Assembly (NCBI RefSeq): GCF_043643765.1 | Contig: NZ_JBHZSP010000007.1 | Coordinates: 1-64,000, forward strand | DNA: 64,000 nucleotides | Direction of reading: 5' to 3' | Origin: Marinomonas posidonica_A | GTDB taxonomy: Bacteria; Pseudomonadota; Gammaproteobacteria; Pseudomonadales; Marinomonadaceae | Shown here: positions 60,144-64,000 of the stretch, in pieces | How the letters are laid out: the number at the start of each line of letters is the position of its first letter | Numbering within the stretch: position 1 is the stretch's first letter | Notes under the pieces: generated by a model | Seen by the model: the letters and a program-made list of their open reading frames with translations, nothing else | The model's database searches: none | Told to the model about the DNA's origin: nothing | Made by a program: the position numbers and the translations under genes

Positions 60144-61157
60144 TTAAATGCTTTCGCCAATATCAATTTTGAAAGGGAGCTCGATGACGGCTTGCGTAAT
60201 TGGGTTGCCCTGGAGCCTTGATAATAAGTGTTCGGCGGCCAGTCGTCCCATGTCTTCTCGTGGCGTGATGACCGTGGCTAATAACGGCACCATGGCACGC
60301 GAGATGTCGTGACCATGAAACCCTGCAATGGCAATGTCCTCAGGAATACGAATGCCAGATTTTTGGCAGGCATAGAGTGCGCCAATGGCTAAGTCATCGT
60401 TGGTGCAGAAAATACCATCGGTATCCGGTTGTTGGGCTAATGCTTCTTTTAGAAAATTGGCCCCCATGGTAAAGGAAGAGGCGCTGTGAGTTTTTAGGCA
60501 CAAAGGCGTTAGCCCGTGATCCGTCATGGCGGTTTCATAGCCACGAATTTTGAGCAAGGTCCTTTGGTCCATGCGAGCCGCAAAATAGACAATTTTCTGG
60601 CGACCACGTTTTATCATGCATTCTGTCATGGCATAAGCGGCCGCTTGGTTGTCGATGCCAATGGCTTGCTCAATAGGAGGCGATACGGAATCCATGATCT
60701 CGATGACAGGAATACCGGCGACGGCAAGCATTTTTCGTACGCGATCTGTATGGTAACTTTCTGAAATGATTAACCCATCCACACTGTAGGACAGCAAGGT
60801 CGCAATACGGGACTCTTCGGCCTCTTTGCTATAGCCATAGTGCGCCAGCATGGTCTGATAACCGGCGGGTTCTAAGACGCTTTCGATGCCTCTTATGACT
60901 TCAGAGAAAACTTGGTTGGTCAAAGAAGGCAGCAACACACCAATGGCGTGGCTTTTTGACTTGGATAAAATGTCCGGAGCACGATTGGGAATATAGCCAA
61001 GGGTTTCTAACGCCGCTGAGATCTTTTCTTGCAAAGGTGCCGAGACAGAATCAGGTGTTCTTAAATAACGGCTTACCGTCATCTTTGTCACACCGACTAA
61101 GTCTGCAACATCTTGTAATGTAGGGCGTTTATTCTTCATCTTAATGGCCATATCCAT
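60144..61157 (-). CDS. gntR: gluconate operon repressor GntR (LacI family)
   Basis: This 337-residue LacI-family regulator resembles E. coli GntR segment by segment: LQDVADLVGVTKMTVSRYLR at the N-terminus, LGYIPNRAPDILS, GVLLPSLTNQVFSEVIRGIESV, and FCTNDDLAIGA with AGFHGHDI. Gluconate is the expected inducer. E. coli GntR starts at MKKKRP; the matching internal ATG here is at 61139, so the first six residues may not be translated. It lies downstream of gntK on the same strand and has a GntR-type operator just upstream. Confidence 0.93.
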   Translation of the reverse strand: MDMAIKMKNKRPTLQDVADLVGVTKMTVSRYLRTPDSVSAPLQEKISAALETLGYIPNRAPDILSKSKSHAIGVLLPSLTNQVFSEVIRGIESVLEPAGYQTMLAHYGYSKEAEESRIATLLSYSVDGLIISESYHTDRVRKMLAVAGIPVIEIMDSVSPPIEQAIGIDNQAAAYAMTECMIKRGRQKIVYFAARMDQRTLLKIRGYETAMTDHGLTPLCLKTHSASSFTMGANFLKEALAQQPDTDGIFCTNDDLAIGALYACQKSGIRIPEDIAIAGFHGHDISRAMVPLLATVITPREDMGRLAAEHLLSRLQGNPITQAVIELPFKIDIGESI

Positions 61158-61161
61158 GATT

Positions 61162-61175
61162 TGTTACAAGTAACA
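61162..61175. promoter_or_regulatory. GntR-type operator
   Basis: TGTTAC-AA-GTAACA is a 6+2+6 palindrome matching the half-sites of the E. coli GntR consensus (ATGTTACC-GGTAACAT). It lies 5 bases before the annotated gntR start, in the gntK-gntR spacer, and suggests autoregulation. Confidence 0.7.
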
Positions 61176-61217
61176 TTACCATAAGCAAATCATGGCAAGA
61201 AAGAAAACTCACTCAAA

Positions 61218-61721
61218 TTATGCCTTTTGAGCATAACCTTTGAGTCCATTCATGGCTTCTTTTAAGACGACCTCAGCTTCCTGTGAAATATCAATCACAA
61301 TGGCTTCTTCTGTGGTTGGTTCAATTAATGTCTCAAACTGGCTTTCCAACATGCCGCGGCCATTGAAGTAATGTCCATGACGTTTCTGATGACGTTGCCA
61401 AATGGTATCGATGTCGCCTTTTAAATAAATCATGGCGACGTCATCAAGCCCTCGACGTAATATGGTCCGATAGTCAGGCTTTAAACCAGAACAAGCGATG
61501 ACAGCGGTAGGGTTTTCATGCAGCAGTTGGTTTAAACTTGCCAACCAGTCTTTGCGGTCGTCATCGGTTAATGGTGTGCCTTCACTCATTTTGGCGACAT
61601 TTTCAGGGCTGTGAAAATCATCACCGTCAAAAAAAGGGTAACCTAACTGATCCGCTAGGCCTTTACCTATTAAGGATTTCCCGGATCCAGAAACACCTAA
61701 TACAACAATTCTTTTCGTCAT
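61218..61721 (-). CDS. gntK: gluconokinase
   Basis: This 167-residue P-loop kinase phosphorylates gluconate to 6-phosphogluconate, feeding the Entner-Doudoroff or pentose phosphate route. The Walker A motif is GVSGSGKS (9-16). FFDGDDFHSPENVAKMSEGTPLTDDDRKDWL and CSGLKPDYRTILR are the gluconokinase signatures. It is followed by gntR and preceded by the TRAP transporter genes. A hairpin lies in the 78-base spacer between the transporter and this gene. Confidence 0.93.
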   Translation of the reverse strand: MTKRIVVLGVSGSGKSLIGKGLADQLGYPFFDGDDFHSPENVAKMSEGTPLTDDDRKDWLASLNQLLHENPTAVIACSGLKPDYRTILRRGLDDVAMIYLKGDIDTIWQRHQKRHGHYFNGRGMLESQFETLIEPTTEEAIVIDISQEAEVVLKEAMNGLKGYAQKA

Positions 61722-61737
61722 TCTGTTATTCCTTAAT

Positions 61738-61759
61738 CGCCTTGCTAGTTGGCAAGGCG
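61738..61759 (-). other. intercistronic hairpin between TRAP genes and gntK
   Basis: CGCCTTGC (61738-61745) pairs with GCAAGGCG (61752-61759). There is no U-run in the minus orientation, so it is more likely an mRNA-stability or processing hairpin than a terminator. Confidence 0.5.
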
Positions 61760-61799
61760 AGGTCTTCGTATAAGCTTCGTCAGACTTTTGGTTTTGTGT

Positions 61800-63116
61800 T
61801 TATTGCCACCAAAGCGCCAATTCTGGGAAGAAAATGACGAGCGCTAGAACGGTGATTTGCAATCCAATAAAAGGCAAAAGTGAGCTAAAAATTTCACCTA
61901 AACTGATGTCCTTTGGTGCCACGGATTTCAAATAGAAAGCGGCGGGGCCGAAAGGCGGTGAGAGGAAGGAGACCTGCATATTGAGGCAGAACACCACACC
62001 GAACCAAATTGGATTTAGACCCAAGCCGGAGATGATGGGCACAAAGATTGGCATGGTCAGTAAGGCGACACCGACCCAGTCTAAGAACATACCAAGCACC
62101 AAGAGTACTAACATCATGATCAAGACGGTGCCCATAACGCTGCCACCACTCAAGGTGAGAATGGTTTCTTCAACGAAATCAATACCGCCCATGAGGTTGT
62201 AAACGCCGACTAAGGCGGTGGCACCAATGCCGATCCAGATGATCATGCCACAGGTGCTCATGGTCGCCTTGGCACTGTCTTTTAACATGCCTAGGGTTAA
62301 TTCGCCGCGAATTGCCGCGCTGATCATAATCCCTACCACACCTAATGCAGAGGCTTCGGTCACAGAAGCGATACCAGTGTAAATACTGCCCAGTACCGTC
62401 ATCACAGTAAGTAATGGAAAGAGTAAGGCTTTGAAGTAATTAACGTCTTGTTCGGCTGCCAGTTCTTCTTCACTTGGCAGAGGCGCGTACTCTGGATTTA
62501 AGCGACAAATGATGAGAACGTAGGCCATGTAGAAAAAGGCCAAGATTAACGCTGGTAGGAAGGCGGCTTTAAACAAGTCACCGATCGAAACGCTGGCGGT
62601 TAGTCCATAAATAATCAACACAATGCTAGGCGGTAGCATGGTTCCAAGGGCGCCACCCGCACACGTGGTACCGATCGCCAACTTACGGTTGTAGCCCAAG
62701 CGTAGCATTTGGGGTAAGGCTAAAATCCCTAGCAATACGGTTTCGCCACCGATAACGCCTGACATGGAGGCCAAGACAATGGCAACCAGCAAGGTTTGTA
62801 CGGCCACACCGCCGCGCAAACGACGCCCAAATACTTTCATGGCGTCAAATAAGTCACGGGCGATACCTGACCGGTCGAGTAGGGCTGCCATGAGCACAAA
62901 CATCGGCACAGCGAGGAAAACATAACTGCCGACAAAACCATAAAGACGGCTCGTAATCAGTGGTAGAGCGCCAAAGCCAAACCAACCAATTGCGAAAACC
63001 AAAGCAACCAATGCGGTGACAAATGCCAGCTGCATGCCCGTTAATAGTAAAAGAATCATAGAGCCAAGCATTAACAGGCTGCCGTAGCCAATGCCTAAAG
63101 CCGATAAATCAAACAT
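61800..63116 (-). CDS. TRAP transporter, large permease (DctM type)
   Basis: This 438-residue membrane protein of the TRAP DctM family has twelve or so helices. Marks include SYVFLAVPMFVLMAALLDRSGIARDLFDA near 68-96, GTTCAGGALGTMLPPSIVLIIYGL, and MQVSFLSPPFGPAAFYLK near the end. TRAP importers use a binding protein and an ion gradient to take up organic acids. With gntK and gntR adjacent, gluconate or a related sugar acid is the likely substrate. It overlaps the small permease gene by eight bases. Confidence 0.92.
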   Translation of the reverse strand: MFDLSALGIGYGSLLMLGSMILLLLTGMQLAFVTALVALVFAIGWFGFGALPLITSRLYGFVGSYVFLAVPMFVLMAALLDRSGIARDLFDAMKVFGRRLRGGVAVQTLLVAIVLASMSGVIGGETVLLGILALPQMLRLGYNRKLAIGTTCAGGALGTMLPPSIVLIIYGLTASVSIGDLFKAAFLPALILAFFYMAYVLIICRLNPEYAPLPSEEELAAEQDVNYFKALLFPLLTVMTVLGSIYTGIASVTEASALGVVGIMISAAIRGELTLGMLKDSAKATMSTCGMIIWIGIGATALVGVYNLMGGIDFVEETILTLSGGSVMGTVLIMMLVLLVLGMFLDWVGVALLTMPIFVPIISGLGLNPIWFGVVFCLNMQVSFLSPPFGPAAFYLKSVAPKDISLGEIFSSLLPFIGLQITVLALVIFFPELALWWQ

Positions 63117-63666
63117 TGTCTTGTTTCCTTAGGCCGTTTAATTCTTGTAGCAGATGTAAGATAAATTGAATAAACATGATGCACAGGGTGACAAAAATCA
63201 TGCCTTTCACTAACGCTGGGAAAGATGGATCAAAGGCCGAGCCAGAGGTTTCAAGACGAATCTCACCAAACGGCGTAAACCAAGAATCTTGCACCATTTG
63301 ATAAGCCGCCCAACTGAGTAGACCGGAGAAAACAATGCCCATAATGTGGTGGAAAACATTAAGCCAGCGGCGCACACGATCCGAAACCAAATCGTAAATC
63401 AGCACCACACGGACATGCTTGTTGGTAGACAGGGCATAAATACCACCATAGACAAACAAACAGCCGCCGAGGAAGGATGCGGTTTCATGAACCCAAATCG
63501 TGGGAGCATTGAATAAATAGCGCATTAGGACTTCGTAAAAGGAAATCGCGACAGTAAAAATAAAGAGCAAACTCAACATATTACCAAGCTTATAAATTAA
63601 GCGGTCAAGGGCATTGCGAGGCTGCTCTGATGAATCTTGTGAGTCTGGGGGAGTTTGATTTTTCAT
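63109..63666 (-). CDS. TRAP transporter, small permease (DctQ type)
   Basis: This 185-residue four-helix membrane protein of the TRAP DctQ family has a polar N-terminal 25 residues, then a first helix LGNMLSLLFIFTVAISFYEVLMRYLF. The family motif ETASFLGGCLFVYGGIYALSTNKHVRVVLI spans about residues 62-90. It overlaps the large permease gene, so both are made together. A hairpin lies between it and the binding-protein gene. Confidence 0.9.
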   Translation of the reverse strand: MKNQTPPDSQDSSEQPRNALDRLIYKLGNMLSLLFIFTVAISFYEVLMRYLFNAPTIWVHETASFLGGCLFVYGGIYALSTNKHVRVVLIYDLVSDRVRRWLNVFHHIMGIVFSGLLSWAAYQMVQDSWFTPFGEIRLETSGSAFDPSFPALVKGMIFVTLCIMFIQFILHLLQELNGLRKQDNV

Positions 63667-63684
63667 GATCTTGATCCAATAGGA

Positions 63685-63714
63685 AAACAGGCGTCAACAA
63701 GAAGACGCCTGTTT
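63685..63714 (-). other. hairpin between TRAP binding-protein and permease genes
   Basis: AAACAGGCGTC (63685-63695) pairs with GACGCCTGTTT (63704-63714). As in the ugp operon, a stem-loop after the binding-protein gene would reduce expression of the permease genes relative to it. A short T-run (TTTT) follows on the minus strand. Confidence 0.6.
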
Positions 63715-63748
63715 GGCTTCAAGCAAACTAGTTAATACAGCCGAATGC

Positions 63749-64000
63749 TTATAGAAGACCGTTTTGTTCTAGGTAAGACGTAATAGAGTCATAGACTTTC
63801 TGTGCATTTTTTGAACTCTTGGCAAATTCTTCCCATTGAGTTCGAGCAATGGCACGAAACTTCTTACGTTCTTCTGCAGACCAATCATGTATGGTGATGT
63901 TTGGATCTGCTTGAGCGGCTTTTACCGCTGCTTGGTCAGCAATGCGCAGTTGGGTAGTCATGTCCTGAGCAAAATCGCGAACCGAAACGGTTAAGATAGT
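63749..64000 (-). CDS. TRAP transporter, periplasmic binding protein (C-terminal part, truncated by window)
   Basis: This frame stays open to the right edge, giving the last 83 residues. It shows the helical C-terminus of DctP-type proteins, with WSAEERKKFRAIARTQWEEFAKSS and a final DSITSYLEQNGLL. Its position upstream of the two permeases and the separating hairpin fit the usual P-Q-M order. The first in-frame ATG at 63961 is internal and not a real start. Confidence 0.85.
   Translation of the reverse strand, partial: TILTVSVRDFAQDMTTQLRIADQAAVKAAQADPNITIHDWSAEERKKFRAIARTQWEEFAKSSKNAQKVYDSITSYLEQNGLL

Noticed and set aside
1..64000. CRISPR arrays, tRNA or rRNA genes
   Set aside because: I scanned for short spaced direct repeats and for the conserved tRNA T-arm and rRNA segments by eye and saw none; a tRNA scan would be needed to exclude small ones.

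Overview
The window reads as ordinary chromosome of a marine gammaproteobacterium of the Oceanospirillales, most like Marinomonas. The evidence is the conserved block coaBC-dut-argB-slmA-pyrE-crc beside radC-rpmB-rpmG-mutM, a Crc-type protein next to pyrE as in pseudomonads, Mqo-type malate oxidation, TRAP and BMP-family uptake systems, and moderately A+T-rich, gene-dense DNA. I see no rRNA, tRNA, CRISPR array, prophage or intact insertion sequence. The genus call is from memory of gene order and protein character, not from a search.

Layout. 0-4 kb: a possible truncated membrane-protein end, a structured intergenic region, then a MASE1-CHASE hybrid histidine kinase followed by an Hpt-like protein that lacks its phospho-histidine. 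4-10.7 kb: a seven-gene operon for glycerol-3-phosphate/glycerophosphodiester use (ugpB-A-E-C-Q, a DeoR-type regulator, a HAD phosphatase). 10.7-18 kb: YedI, an IclR regulator, a CofD/YvcK-like protein, a REC-CheC plus PAS pair, a fused RimB-RimK-like protein and YeaD. 18-25.6 kb: the housekeeping block listed above, without algC. 25.8-31 kb: a nucleoside uptake operon (BMP lipoprotein-type binding protein, double ATPase, two permeases, cytidine deaminase). 31-44.6 kb: ppk, hemB, an ABC-F protein, hslO, a CBS protein, mqo, a YfcL-like protein, fre, rho and ppx.

44.6-48 kb holds the most unusual large gene: a 676-residue FtsZ/tubulin-superfamily protein on its own transcription unit, between a small hypothetical gene and a short RlpA-like lipoprotein. 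48-52 kb is an accessory stretch with a REP-like palindrome, a HigBA-type toxin-antitoxin pair, a self-contained trpR-trpE-trpG operon and a DUF4160/DUF2442 pair. 52-56 kb carries an SGNH hydrolase, a DapF homologue in which both catalytic cysteines are serine, an AraC regulator, a LysE-type exporter, a small membrane protein and an isochorismatase-fold protein with Ser in place of the nucleophilic Cys.

56.2-60 kb is an iron-siderophore-type ABC operon carrying a 167-bp tandem duplication exactly across the permease-permease junction. It creates an in-frame 56-residue chimeric reading frame while preserving the ATGA start/stop overlaps. 60-64 kb is a gluconate-type module (GntR, GntK and a TRAP transporter) that runs off the right edge inside the TRAP binding-protein gene.

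The best candidates for something new are the tubulin-like gene and its surroundings, the Ser/Ser DapF homologue and its small cluster, and the duplicated permease junction.
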